Below, piece by piece: positions 1-7,386 of a stretch of 64,000 nt of DNA. The translations under genes were made by a program, and so were the position numbers. The DNA comes from Mucilaginibacter daejeonensis. Lineage in GTDB: Bacteria > Bacteroidota > Bacteroidia > Sphingobacteriales > Sphingobacteriaceae. Position 1 is the stretch's first letter. Each line of letters begins with the position of its first letter. The stretch is from NCBI RefSeq assembly GCF_020783335.1, contig NZ_CP086068.1, positions 4,278,001-4,342,000 of the forward strand, read 5' to 3'. The notes beneath the pieces were generated by a model. The model ran no database searches and was not told the DNA's origin. It saw only the letters and a program-made list of their open reading frames with translations.

Positions 1-388
1 TAGAAGCACTGTTCACGATCACTGCAACGGCATCTACCGCTACAGGCGTAGTTTCGGGCGGAAGTGTACGCGAGGTCATCAACTTGGCCTCACTATCGGT
101 CAATTCTCTTGACAATATGGCAGCTCTAATGCTATCGGTCAATAATAGTTTCAAGGCCTCGTTCTCACTTTTGAACACGAGCTTAACATCAGTAGCCGGA
201 TACAGCGACTTAAATATATAACGCTCCTGTTCTAAAATATTGCCGAACGACTCGTCGGCCAAGATCTTTATACTTCCCGATACACCGGTATCTGTTTCGG
301 CAAGTTTAGCGGTCTTTTTGCGGTTGCACATCACAAATACCGCCATGACCACTACACAGGTCATGATCAGCTTCAAACTATTGCTCAT
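1..388 (-). CDS. PstS-like substrate-binding lipoprotein (3' end outside window)
   Basis: The visible 129 residues form the N-terminus of a periplasmic binding protein of the phosphate-binding PstS type. The start ATG at 388 lies within the end of the upstream gene (11-base overlap), so translation is probably coupled. Residues 1-21 are a hydrophobic export signal ending in a Cys after VFVM, a plausible though atypical lipobox. The following segment GSIKILADESF and the spaced ILSRELT stretch resemble the first lobe of PstS-family proteins. In many Bacteroidota such a protein follows exbB-exbD-tonB; whether it binds phosphate is not established by the sequence. The gene continues left of base 1, so ligand residues of the second lobe cannot be checked. 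Family assignment is by pattern memory, moderately sure. Confidence 0.7.
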   Translation of the reverse strand, partial: MSNSLKLIMTCVVVMAVFVMCNRKKTAKLAETDTGVSGSIKILADESFGNILEQERYIFKSLYPATDVKLVFKSENEALKLLLTDSIRAAILSRELTDSEAKLMTSRTLPPETTPVAVDAVAVIVNSAS

Positions 389-620
389 CGATCGTTGGTG
401 TGTTGATGATACGTATAAAACGCAGTATACCGTAAATAACGAATACGCCTCCGAACGCATAGCGCTGGTATTGACTTAGCGTATTGAATAATGGGATGCC
501 ATCCCAGAAAATGATCAGTACCCCGCATACGGTTATGCTAATGAAGAGGGCACCTCCTAAAATAAACAAAAATCGCCTTGTGGGCGATCTTTGTTTATTT
601 GAAAACTTATTTAGCATCAA
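378..620 (-). CDS. Small two-span inner-membrane protein of the TonB operon
   Basis: An 80-residue protein directly after tonB (2-base gap) and overlapping the PstS-like gene by 11 bases, so it sits inside the operon. A basic N-terminus (about residues 1-17, rich in Lys/Arg) is followed by two hydrophobic stretches, roughly residues 18-40 and 51-68, and a short polar tail NTPTIDEQ. This predicts two membrane spans with both ends in the cytoplasm. I do not recognise a named family. Its constant position beside tonB in related genomes is my recollection rather than something visible here. A role in assembling or stabilising the ExbB-ExbD-TonB motor is only an inference. Confidence 0.8.
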   Translation of the reverse strand: MMLNKFSNKQRSPTRRFLFILGGALFISITVCGVLIIFWDGIPLFNTLSQYQRYAFGGVFVIYGILRFIRIINTPTIDEQ

Positions 621-622
621 TT

Positions 623-1462
623 TTATTGATCTGCCAGGGTGAACACTACCGGCACTGTGTATTGCACACGTACAGCACGACCGTTCTGTTTACCAGGGTT
701 CCATTTAGGTGAAGATTTCAATACACGGATAGCTTCTTCTTCCAAACCTGAGCCTAATGTACGGCCTGCAGCCTTCACGTCGGTAAGGCTACCGTCACGT
801 TCAACTACGAACGTTACGTTAACACGACCTTGTACACCGTTCTCTTGAGCCACAGCTGGATAACGTAGTACTTTATTCAGGTACTTGTAGAACTTATCGA
901 TACCTCCCGGGAACTCAGGCAACTGCTCCACCGAAGTAAAGATCTCATTCGGGTTCGACTCCACTACGGCGGCGCTTACAGGAGCGTTACCCACAGGCTC
1001 GTCGATACGAACGGTTTGCGTTGGGTCACCTTTGATATCTTTCTGACCAGGGTCGGCGGTCTTCAGATCTTCCTGGGTCGGTGGATCTTTTTCGCGTACC
1101 TGCTCGTCAGGTTTTACTATCGGTGGCGGGAATTTCACCTGATCCACTTTAGGCTTCTGCGGCTCAGCCGATGGCGGCGGCGGTGGAGGAGGTGTTTTTT
1201 CGTTGATCGGTGGCGGAGGTATCAAAACTACTTCCTGGATCTTTACTTCCTCTTTTGGCGGAGGTATCAATCCTTTGATCTTGTTGATGATAGTTGGTAA
1301 CGATACGGCGAACACGAATAAAGTGCCCGTGATCAGCAAAGCGATCATTGTATTGCGACCATTGTTCTTACGAAGTTGGTACGCACCGTATGTTTTGTTC
1401 CTATCAGTAAAAACAACATCAAGCCACTCTGTTTTTAATATATCAAGCTTTGATCCTAACAT
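623..1462 (-). CDS. tonB: TonB energy-transducing protein
   Basis: TonB couples the proton-driven ExbB/ExbD motor in the inner membrane to outer-membrane receptors. The 279-residue protein has a cytoplasmic N-terminus with the tyrosine-rich segment NKTYGAYQLRKN, one membrane span at about residues 38-62, a proline-rich periplasmic linker (about 66-130, including runs of six or seven prolines) and a C-terminal TonB_C domain (about 180-279) with the typical YPAVAQENGVQGRV and WNPGKQNGR elements. It is 38 bases downstream of an exbD gene. This is the membrane-anchored Bacteroidota form with a short linker. The TonB-dependent receptor at 57463-60228 is a possible client in the same window. Confidence 0.95.
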   Translation of the reverse strand: MLGSKLDILKTEWLDVVFTDRNKTYGAYQLRKNNGRNTMIALLITGTLFVFAVSLPTIINKIKGLIPPPKEEVKIQEVVLIPPPPINEKTPPPPPPPSAEPQKPKVDQVKFPPPIVKPDEQVREKDPPTQEDLKTADPGQKDIKGDPTQTVRIDEPVGNAPVSAAVVESNPNEIFTSVEQLPEFPGGIDKFYKYLNKVLRYPAVAQENGVQGRVNVTFVVERDGSLTDVKAAGRTLGSGLEEEAIRVLKSSPKWNPGKQNGRAVRVQYTVPVVFTLADQ

Positions 1463-1500
1463 GGCTTTTTATTTTAAAACGTTTAACAAAGTGTTTGTTT

Positions 1501-2031
1501 TTAGTAGATATTATCACGCTTCAAAAGATCAACTTCTGGAGGGGTGATAGCTACGATGGCAAATGCCATATTATCAGTGATGTGCAATTCGTCAAGCACA
1601 TCTACCACATTTTTGTATACCGACTTGTCGCTCGGTTTGACGATCACGAACAGTGATTTACCAGTGGTTTGTAATACCTTTTGTTTTTGCTCGGTAAGTA
1701 CCTTACGCAGGTCATTTTTACCGTAACCGATCACTTCAGGTGCACTTTTACCTGGCTCACCAATGAACCACTCCAGCTTATTATTGCTACCCAGCAGCAC
1801 CGTCATGGTACGTGAGGCAGCGATAGGCTCTTGTGTGTTCTGATCATCCTTATCAGGCATGGCAAGGTCCATTGCCTTAGGCTTATTGAGGGTGGTGGTA
1901 AGCATAAAGAAAGTTACCAATAAGAAAGCAAGATCCACCATGGCCGTAAGGTCCACACGTGTACTTTGCTTTTTACTTCTAACCTTCCCGCCTTTCTTGC
2001 CACCCCCGCCGGAGGTATCTAATTCTGCCAT
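1501..2031 (-). CDS. exbD: ExbD/TolR family biopolymer transporter (second copy)
   Basis: A 176-residue ExbD-like protein: glycine/lysine-rich cytoplasmic N-terminus (residues 8-22), one membrane span at about 28-50 containing the proton-carrying Asp in the motif AMVDLAFLLVTFFML, and a periplasmic domain. It lies 4 bases after the other exbD, so the two are co-translated. Bacteroidota often carry two tandem ExbD paralogues with one ExbB; a mixed ExbD dimer in the pore is a reasonable inference but unproven. The periplasmic domain differs clearly from that of the neighbour (here PSDKSVYKNVVDVLDEL, typical of ExbD), so this is an old duplication and not a recent one. Confidence 0.93.
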   Translation of the reverse strand: MAELDTSGGGGKKGGKVRSKKQSTRVDLTAMVDLAFLLVTFFMLTTTLNKPKAMDLAMPDKDDQNTQEPIAASRTMTVLLGSNNKLEWFIGEPGKSAPEVIGYGKNDLRKVLTEQKQKVLQTTGKSLFVIVKPSDKSVYKNVVDVLDELHITDNMAFAIVAITPPEVDLLKRDNIY

Positions 2032-2035
2032 TGTA

Positions 2036-2650
2036 TTATTTTGCTCTTAATGAGGTAATTAAACTGAATTTATTTACTTTTTGCTTTTGCAGTATCGCGA
2101 TCAAACGCTCCATGGTAGGATATTCTTCGTTGCTATCACCTTTGATAGAGAAACGAAGTTCTTTACCGCTAATGTTCTTTTCTACCACGCGCGCCTCACG
2201 TATCCAGTTGAACATCTCATTGCTTACCGAATCGGTAGGGATACCACCGTTCTTAGAGGCTAAGAAAGCTTTACGCTGCTCACCATCTAAAGCAAGGAAT
2301 TGTTTTAATGACTGCACCGGAACACCGATAGCGTCCAGGTTTTGAAATTGCTTTACCTCGTTAGGTGTAAAACCGATGTTATACTTTGAGCCTATTTGCA
2401 ATAAGGTTTGCTTACGCATTTCAGGACCATCCAAAGTTAAGAACGTTTTACCTTTACCTACAGTGATCAAAGCAACGCCACTTTCAGGTAAAGTGACCTC
2501 GGTGGCCGACCTTGGAGTATCGACCGGAACCGGATCCTCAACCTTTGGCTTGGCTGTTAATATAAAGAAAGTAAGCAAAAGGAACGCCACGTCGCACATG
2601 GCGGTCATATCTATCGCTGTACTCTTTCTTGGGATCTTTACTCTTGGCAT
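2036..2650 (-). CDS. exbD: ExbD/TolR family biopolymer transporter (first copy)
   Basis: A 204-residue ExbD-like subunit of the TonB motor. The membrane span (about residues 12-33) carries the conserved Asp within MTAMCDVAFLLLTFFIL. The periplasmic part (35-204) is longer than in proteobacterial ExbD (about 140 residues in total) and holds an inserted segment around residues 85-140 before the usual C-terminal fold (RFSIKGDSNEEYPTMERLI). It is separated from exbB by 98 bases that contain a perfect 13-bp stem-loop (2695-2727), which may uncouple its expression from exbB. Start ATG is followed by the basic PRVKIPRKST that precedes the span, as in other ExbD proteins. Confidence 0.93.
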   Translation of the reverse strand: MPRVKIPRKSTAIDMTAMCDVAFLLLTFFILTAKPKVEDPVPVDTPRSATEVTLPESGVALITVGKGKTFLTLDGPEMRKQTLLQIGSKYNIGFTPNEVKQFQNLDAIGVPVQSLKQFLALDGEQRKAFLASKNGGIPTDSVSNEMFNWIREARVVEKNISGKELRFSIKGDSNEEYPTMERLIAILQKQKVNKFSLITSLRAK

Positions 2651-2694
2651 TTCTGTTGTCTTATAAGATGAATCACTATGATCAGTTAATCAAT

Positions 2695-2727
2695 AACAGC
2701 TTTGCTGCATTACACAGCAAAGCTGTT
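2695..2727 (-). promoter_or_regulatory. Perfect intercistronic stem-loop between exbB and exbD
   Basis: AACAGCTTTGCTG (2695-2707) and CAGCAAAGCTGTT (2715-2727) are exact inverted complements with a 7-base loop, a 13-bp stem. It lies 22 bases after the exbB stop codon in the direction of transcription and 45 bases before the exbD start. No T-run follows it on the minus strand, so it is unlike a complete intrinsic terminator; a partial terminator, RNA-processing or 3'-end stability element for exbB is more likely. Confidence 0.8.
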
Positions 2728-2748
2728 CATTATATCAAAAACTAATTC

Positions 2749-3597
2749 TTAGTAACCTCTTTCTTTGTTCTTGTGCGAAGCAGCGAATGTTTGAACGATG
2801 CTGAAACCGGTCTCATCGATAGCATAGGTCAACTTGTCGATCTTTGAAGTGAACAAGTTGTACATGATGATCGATAAAGCCGAAGTACTGATACCTAATG
2901 CAGTGTTGATCAACGCCTCAGAGATACCGGTAGCAAGTTCTGATGAGCTTGATGCACCTGAATCACCTAATGACTGGAACGCCTTGATCATACCTGTTAC
3001 AGTACCTAACAGACCCATCAGTGTACCGATAGATACTAAGGTAGCGATGATGGTCAGGTTTTGCTCTAACATTGGCATTTCTAAAGCAGTAGCTTCTTCG
3101 ATGTCTTTTTGGATAGCTAAGGTCTTTTGGTCTACGTCCAGGTTAGGCTCAGCTTCCATCTCTTTGTATTTTTTCAGGCCTGATTTGATCACGTTAGCTA
3201 CTGAACCTTTTTGCTTGTCGCACTCAGCGCTGGCTGCGTCGATCTGACCTTGGTTCAAGAAAGCGTTGATCTTTTTAACAAAAGCGTCAACGTTGCCAGT
3301 ACCTGAAGCTTTACCGATAACTACGAAACGCTCGATCGAGAAAACGATCAGCATCAAGAACATGGTCATCAGAACTGGTACGATGATACCACCTTTGTGT
3401 ACAGTACCAAAGTAATCTACTGGAGCACCTTTTTCAACATCACCACCTTTATAGTGACTTGGATCACCTAAAACGAAAATGAATATGCATAATGCAATTA
3501 CGAAACAAATTGGAATAACAAGAGAAGCGAAAGCGCCTGAGTTACCTGAGCTTTCTTTTTTTACCGGAGCAGTTGGTTTTGATGGTGCGGTTGCCAT
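2749..3597 (-). CDS. exbB: ExbB/TolQ/MotA family proton-channel protein
   Basis: A 282-residue ExbB homologue, first gene of the TonB operon. An N-terminal extension with one span (about residues 25-45) precedes the MotA/TolQ/ExbB core: a span at about 72-92, a cytoplasmic loop with the helix containing QKDIEEATALEMPMLEQNL, and two spans (about 160-185 and 215-240) that line the channel, with LLGTVTGMIKAFQSLG and LINTALGISTSALSI. Four spans instead of the three of E. coli ExbB is usual for this phylum. A -7 promoter element lies at 3668-3675. ExbB forms pentamers around an ExbD dimer in known structures, so more ExbB than ExbD is needed. Confidence 0.94.
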   Translation of the reverse strand: MATAPSKPTAPVKKESSGNSGAFASLVIPICFVIALCIFIFVLGDPSHYKGGDVEKGAPVDYFGTVHKGGIIVPVLMTMFLMLIVFSIERFVVIGKASGTGNVDAFVKKINAFLNQGQIDAASAECDKQKGSVANVIKSGLKKYKEMEAEPNLDVDQKTLAIQKDIEEATALEMPMLEQNLTIIATLVSIGTLMGLLGTVTGMIKAFQSLGDSGASSSSELATGISEALINTALGISTSALSIIMYNLFTSKIDKLTYAIDETGFSIVQTFAASHKNKERGY

Positions 3598-3667
3598 TAC
3601 TTTAAATTTAGTTTTTAGTTTTTGTTTATAATATTTAGTTAATTAAATATGCATGTACTGCGGATAA

Positions 3668-3675
3668 CAAATCTA
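3668..3675 (-). promoter_or_regulatory. -7 promoter element upstream of exbB
   Basis: On the minus strand the bases read TAGATTTG, an exact match to the Bacteroidota primary-sigma -7 consensus TAnnTTTG. The implied transcription start is near 3661, giving a leader of about 64 bases before exbB. A minus-strand TTG at 3700-3702 could be the -33 element, with a slightly long spacer of 24 bases. Confidence 0.55.
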
Positions 3676-3943
3676 TAATTTTAATCATATAAAATTACGC
3701 AAAATGTTATTCTTCATAATAATTTAATCTCCCGACCTTATTCGTTTTTAACTTTTGGCCGATGTATAACTTAACGTTACACCGTTCATATATTGTGTTT
3801 AGACAATTATTATTTTGCAATGAAAGCCATTTTTTTTCTTAATAGCAAGCATCGCCAGCCAAAAATGTGTAACTAAACTGATATAACTGAACGATCTTGG
3901 TGTACAAATTACGCTTATTGGCAATAATGCACAATGCTAAATG

Positions 3944-3970
3944 AAAAAATAGCCATTTAGACGGCTATTT
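3944..3970 (-). terminator. Intrinsic terminator of the lipid kinase / SUI1-like unit
   Basis: Read on the minus strand, AAATAGCC (3970-3963) and GGCTATTT (3954-3947) form an 8-bp stem with an 8-base loop, continued by a short T-run (A-run 3944-3949 on the plus strand). It lies about 70 bases after the stop of the SUI1-like gene. Confidence 0.7.
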
Positions 3971-4037
3971 GATAGAGAAATCGCAAAACGGCATACATTG
4001 TTTTGCTCATTTGCATGAAGGGTGAGGTGTGGCAGGC

Positions 4038-4382
4038 TTATCCGCCGGCTTTTTTGGCTTTGTAAGCGTTATCGGTAAGTATGATAAGTACCTTATCACG
4101 GTGGTCGCCTTGGATGAGGATCTCGTGGTCTTTTACCGATCCACCCACTCCGCACTTATTCTTGAGCATCTTGCCGAGCGTTTCCAGATCGGCCAGTGAA
4201 CCGGAAAAACCGCTAACACGAGTGACCACCTTGCCACCGCCCTTGCGGTCAAGATAGATCTTCAGATTTTGCTGCTGTGGTGGCGGGGTGGTGATACCGT
4301 CATCATCGTTGGTGTCGAACTGGAAGCCCGGATCAGTTGAGTACATGATGCCTCCCTGCAGATCTTTATTCTTTTTACTCAT
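4038..4382 (-). CDS. SUI1/eIF1-like translation factor (YciH family)
   Basis: A 114-residue protein with an unstructured, acidic and proline-containing N-terminus (residues 1-38) and an eIF1/SUI1 domain (about 39-112). Diagnostic elements are the strand-loop LDRKGGGKVVTRVSGF, the CGVGG turn (KNKCGVGGSVKD) and ILIQGDHRDKV. The E. coli relative YciH influences the fidelity of start-codon selection in vitro; the role in Bacteroidota is not known to me. The start codon lies inside the 3' end of the lipid kinase gene (8-base overlap), so the two are translationally coupled. A terminator follows at 3944-3970. Confidence 0.9.
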   Translation of the reverse strand: MSKKNKDLQGGIMYSTDPGFQFDTNDDDGITTPPPQQQNLKIYLDRKGGGKVVTRVSGFSGSLADLETLGKMLKNKCGVGGSVKDHEILIQGDHRDKVLIILTDNAYKAKKAGG

Positions 4383-5274
4383 GTGCTTTTGGATGATACT
4401 CGTTACCTACAATGACCTTTAACGATAGTGGCACCACATTTATTTCGGCATTGGGCCCGGTCACCTGCGGTTCGCCGTCCAGATGCACAGGTCCGCTTAG
4501 CTTGCGGCTCACTTGTATGTGCCTTCCTTTAATGATCTCCACATAGCGCGACTTATCGGCCGTTTTGGTGAACATGCGCAGGCCCATCTCTGGGAAACGG
4601 TATAACGGGAAGGGCTTGATCACGCAAACATCCAGCAAACCATCCTGTACCGAGGCACGGGGCGATACGTGGGCGTTGTTACCATATTGTGATGAATTGG
4701 CAAAGCTCAGCATGAAGGCCTCCCGGTCGTACTCACTCCCATCGATCTGCATATGGTAGCGTTGCGACCGATAGTTAATGATCTCTTGCACGGCCGAGCG
4801 GAAGTAGGTGATAAAGCCGCGCTTGGTTTGCCGTGCGAACACCTCGCTAATGTGGGCATCAAAACCCATACCGGCCATATTGAAGAACCACTGCCCGTTC
4901 ATTTGACCGGCGTCGATATGTTCTACCTTATTATGATTGATGTTCTTGATCGCCTCGACCGTATCCATAGGGATGCTCAGGAACCTGGACAGGCCGTTAC
5001 CCGAACCAAATGGAAGGATACCCAACGCGGCGTTGCTTTTCACCACGGCCGAGGCCACCTCGTTCACGGTGCCATCACCACCCACGGCGATCACGCTTTG
5101 ATAGGTGTTGCTAGCCTCTTTGGCCAGCCAGTGGGCGTGGCCAGCCTCTTCGGTAAATACGATGGTATGATCGATCGTCGTTCTGTCGATATACTTATCT
5201 ATCAGCTCGGGCACGTGGGCTTTAGCCTTGCCCCCGGCAATAGGGTTTATCACAAATAAGACTTTCCGTTTCAA
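4375..5274 (-). CDS. Diacylglycerol kinase family lipid kinase (DgkB/YegS type)
   Basis: A 299-residue soluble lipid kinase of the DAGK catalytic superfamily, which phosphorylates diacylglycerol or related lipids on the inner membrane face using ATP. The signature GGDGTVNEV is at residues 65-73 and the second nucleotide/lipid loop LPFGSGNGLSRFL at 88-100; the region around NMAGMGFDAHI (132-142) closes the first domain, followed by the beta-sandwich domain (about 145-290) with VHLDGEP near the end. Length matches the family (about 290-310). It is divergent from metK with a -7 element at 5297-5304 and overlaps the SUI1-like gene. The lipid substrate cannot be told from sequence. Confidence 0.9.
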   Translation of the reverse strand: MKRKVLFVINPIAGGKAKAHVPELIDKYIDRTTIDHTIVFTEEAGHAHWLAKEASNTYQSVIAVGGDGTVNEVASAVVKSNAALGILPFGSGNGLSRFLSIPMDTVEAIKNINHNKVEHIDAGQMNGQWFFNMAGMGFDAHISEVFARQTKRGFITYFRSAVQEIINYRSQRYHMQIDGSEYDREAFMLSFANSSQYGNNAHVSPRASVQDGLLDVCVIKPFPLYRFPEMGLRMFTKTADKSRYVEIIKGRHIQVSRKLSGPVHLDGEPQVTGPNAEINVVPLSLKVIVGNEYHPKAHE

Positions 5275-5296
5275 CTATATATCCCTTTACAGGCAC

Positions 5297-5304
5297 CAAA
5301 AGTA
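5297..5304 (-). promoter_or_regulatory. -7 promoter element for the lipid kinase gene
   Basis: The minus strand reads TACTTTTG, matching TAnnTTTG. The implied start site near 5290 gives a leader of about 16 bases before the kinase ATG at 5274. No convincing -33 TTG is present at the usual distance. Confidence 0.5.
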
Positions 5305-5334
5305 AGCCTATTTTCGGCTTTTGTAAAATTGTTT

Positions 5335-5342
5335 TACTTTTG
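5335..5342 (+). promoter_or_regulatory. -7 promoter element for metK
   Basis: TACTTTTG on the plus strand matches TAnnTTTG, 31 bases from the oppositely oriented element of the lipid kinase, so the two promoters are nearly back to back. The start site near 5348 would give metK a leader of about 145 bases. I looked for SAM riboswitch core motifs in this leader and did not find them. Confidence 0.45.
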
Positions 5343-5494
5343 CTGACCGAAAGTGGACTGATTTGATTTAAGCTGCCCGGCAGCCGGATTGCAACCACGT
5401 AAAAAAGTGCTAAAACCAAATTTCTTTTTTACTCTCCGATCCTATCCAACAGGTTACCTTTCAGGGACATCATATTAACTGACAGAAATTTTTT

Positions 5495-6745
5495 ATGCCT
5501 TATTTATTCACCTCAGAGTCCGTATCAGAAGGACACCCGGATAAAGTGGCCGACCAGATATCGGACGCACTCATTGACAATTTTTTGGCCTTTGATGCCG
5601 ACTCCAAAGTAGCCTGCGAGACCCTGGTGACCACCGGACAGGTGATCCTTGCCGGAGAGGTTCGTTCAAGCGCGTACCTTGACGTGCAAAAGATCGCCCG
5701 CGATGTGATCAACCGCATTGGCTACACTAAAGGTGAGTACATGTTCGACGGTAACTCTTGCGGTGTGCTTTCGGCCATCCACGAGCAATCTCCTGATATC
5801 AATCAAGGTGTTGACCGCCAGAACAAGCAAGAACAAGGCGCCGGCGACCAGGGCATGATGTTCGGCTACGCTACTGTGGAGACCGAGAACTATATGCCAT
5901 TAGCGCTCGACATCGCACATGCTTTACTGATCGAATTGGCCGCTATTCGCCGCGAGAACAATGAGATCAAATACCTGCGCCCGGATGCAAAATCGCAAGT
6001 TACCTTGGAGTACAGCGATAACAACCAACCACAACGTATCGACGCGATCGTGATATCGACCCAGCATGATGATTTTGCTGACGACGAGACCATGCTGGCC
6101 AAGATCCGTGAGGACATCATCAACATCCTTATCCCACGTGTTAAGGCTCGTTACGCCAAGTATGCCCACTTCTTTAACGACGATATCAAATACCACATCA
6201 ACCCTACCGGTAAGTTCGTGATCGGTGGTCCGCATGGTGATACCGGTTTGACCGGCCGTAAGATCATTGTGGATACTTACGGTGGTAAGGGCGCTCACGG
6301 TGGTGGCGCGTTCTCGGGTAAAGATCCATCAAAGGTGGATCGTTCTGCCGCTTATGCTACCCGCCACATTGCCAAGAACCTGGTAGCAGCCGGTGTTTGT
6401 GATGAGGTGTTGGTACAAGTATCATACGCGATCGGCGTGGCCGAGCCAATGGGTATCTACGTGAATACCTACGGCACCGCTAAAGTTGACCTGCATGATG
6501 GTGCTATAGCCAAAAAGGTAGAAGAGCTATTTGATATGCGCCCATACGCGATAGAGACCCGCTTTAAACTGCGCAACCCGATGTACAGCGAGACCGCAGC
6601 TTATGGCCACTTTGGCAAACCAAGCCAAACCGTTACCAAGACCTTCGTTAGCCCTGAAGGCCGCCAGGTGACCAAAGAGGTAGAATTATTTACCTGGGAG
6701 AAACTTGACTACGTTGAAAAAGTAAAACAGGCTTTTAGCTTGTAA
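5495..6745 (+). CDS. metK: S-adenosylmethionine synthetase
   Basis: MetK joins ATP and methionine to make S-adenosylmethionine, the main methyl donor (used for instance by RlmN at 22127). The 416-residue protein is full length with the N-terminal SEGHPDKVADQISDA (ATP-binding His14 and the Asp16/Lys17 pair), the hexapeptide-type loop GGPHGDTGLTGRK near residue 244 and the glycine-rich HGGGAFSGKDPSKVDRSAAY near 268, which carries phosphate and metal ligands. It stands alone, divergent from the lipid kinase, and ends at a strong bidirectional terminator. Codon use is biased toward the set seen in highly expressed genes of this window. The start ATG follows an A/T-rich tract without Shine-Dalgarno, usual here. 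Confidence 0.98.
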   Translation: MPYLFTSESVSEGHPDKVADQISDALIDNFLAFDADSKVACETLVTTGQVILAGEVRSSAYLDVQKIARDVINRIGYTKGEYMFDGNSCGVLSAIHEQSPDINQGVDRQNKQEQGAGDQGMMFGYATVETENYMPLALDIAHALLIELAAIRRENNEIKYLRPDAKSQVTLEYSDNNQPQRIDAIVISTQHDDFADDETMLAKIREDIINILIPRVKARYAKYAHFFNDDIKYHINPTGKFVIGGPHGDTGLTGRKIIVDTYGGKGAHGGGAFSGKDPSKVDRSAAYATRHIAKNLVAAGVCDEVLVQVSYAIGVAEPMGIYVNTYGTAKVDLHDGAIAKKVEELFDMRPYAIETRFKLRNPMYSETAAYGHFGKPSQTVTKTFVSPEGRQVTKEVELFTWEKLDYVEKVKQAFSL

Positions 6746-6764
6746 TACGACCCCATAGCTTAAC

Positions 6765-6797
6765 AAAAGGCCGCATGATCTGATCATGCGGCCTTTT
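6765..6797. terminator. Bidirectional terminator between metK and the YbjQ-like gene
   Basis: AAAAGGCCGCATGATC (6765-6780) is the exact inverted complement of GATCATGCGGCCTTTT (6782-6797). The A-run on the left and T-run on the right let the hairpin stop transcripts from both convergent genes, metK on the plus strand and the YbjQ-like gene on the minus strand. Confidence 0.9.
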
Positions 6798-6816
6798 TGT
6801 TTTAGGTGCTATAGAC

Positions 6817-7146
6817 TTACTCCTTCTCTACCACCACAGCGGTGCCATAGGCCAGTACCTCAGTAACGCCTTGCATCACCTCGTTGGCATCGTAGCGCAT
6901 GTTGATGATGGCGTTAGCGCCCAGTGCGGCAGCATGCTGGATCAGCAGTTGGTAGGCTTCCTCGCGGGTGCGTTCGCAAAGTTCTACATAGATGGAAAGC
7001 CTGCCGCCGAAAAGCGACTGTAAACCGCCGGCTATGTTACCTAGTGCGCTACGGCTGCGTACCGTGATGCCGCGTACCACGCCTAAATGTTTGACCACTT
7101 TATAACCGTCTAAAGCGTTGCTGGTAGTGATGAGTGAAGTGTCCAT
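6817..7146 (-). CDS. YbjQ/UPF0145 family protein (putative heavy-metal-binding domain)
   Basis: A 109-residue single-domain protein of the YbjQ (DUF74, UPF0145) family. The family pattern is visible throughout: the opening LDGYKVVKHLGVVRGITV, the central helix with RTREEAYQLLIQHAAALGANAI and the closing strand EVLAYGTAVVV. Family members form pentameric rings in structures and have been annotated as metal binding, but no metal-ligand cluster is obvious here. It is convergent with metK across a shared terminator. The gap to the next gene upstream on the plus coordinate side (7147-7386) holds one copy of the GTTACA element, so this gene's own promoter must lie in or next to that element. Confidence 0.9.
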   Translation of the reverse strand: MDTSLITTSNALDGYKVVKHLGVVRGITVRSRSALGNIAGGLQSLFGGRLSIYVELCERTREEAYQLLIQHAAALGANAIINMRYDANEVMQGVTEVLAYGTAVVVEKE

Positions 7147-7207
7147 CTCTTGAATTATGAATTTGATAATTTTTAGTGTTTATGGCGGTCAAGATAGGTA
7201 ATGCTAT

Positions 7208-7379
7208 GTTACAAAATGGTGTTACAACTGTTACATTTTGCCCGAACGGTGTTACAATTAGTGTTACATTCCGGCTTTTTGTCGATTTTTCTGGAAAAAG
7301 TTGGGTTTTTACGAATTTCGCAACGCTAAAAAGTGGGGAAATCTGGGGAATTCTGTTACACTGATGTAACACCTGTAAC
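7208..7379. repeat. GTTACA-rich dispersed intergenic element, copy A
   Basis: The stretch starts with four to five direct GTTACA hexamers (7208, 7220, 7229, 7250, 7263), continues into a conserved core (7261-7372) containing CTGGAAAAAGTTGGG and AAAAGTGGGGAAA, and ends with an imperfect palindrome TGTTACACTGATGTAACA plus a further inverted TGTAAC. A second copy in the same orientation occurs at 55372-55536; the two cores are both 112 bases and mostly identical. It lies between two minus-strand genes and probably includes promoter or leader sequence of the YbjQ-like gene. Nature unknown: a non-autonomous mobile repeat or a structured RNA are the main options. Confidence 0.75.
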
Positions 7380-7386
7380 GCCCTTT

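Larger units (their letters stand above)
3598..4037. other. 440-base intergenic region
   Basis: This AT-rich gap lies between the exbB start and the end of the SUI1-like gene, both on the minus strand. It contains the exbB promoter element (3668-3675) and the terminator of the SUI1-like gene (3944-3970). Between 3676 and 3943 I see no ORF with coding character, no tRNA and no repeat shared with the rest of the window. Confidence 0.6.

Noticed and set aside
5343..5494. Possible SAM riboswitch in the metK leader
   Set aside because: No SAM-I or SAM-II core motifs or convincing pseudoknot were found by eye.
7176..7364. Plus-strand open frame of 62 codons over GTTACA copy A, similar in translation to a frame in copy B
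   Set aside because: The similarity is explained by the DNA repeat itself; there is no conserved start codon, and indels between the copies shift the frame locally, so coding is unlikely.
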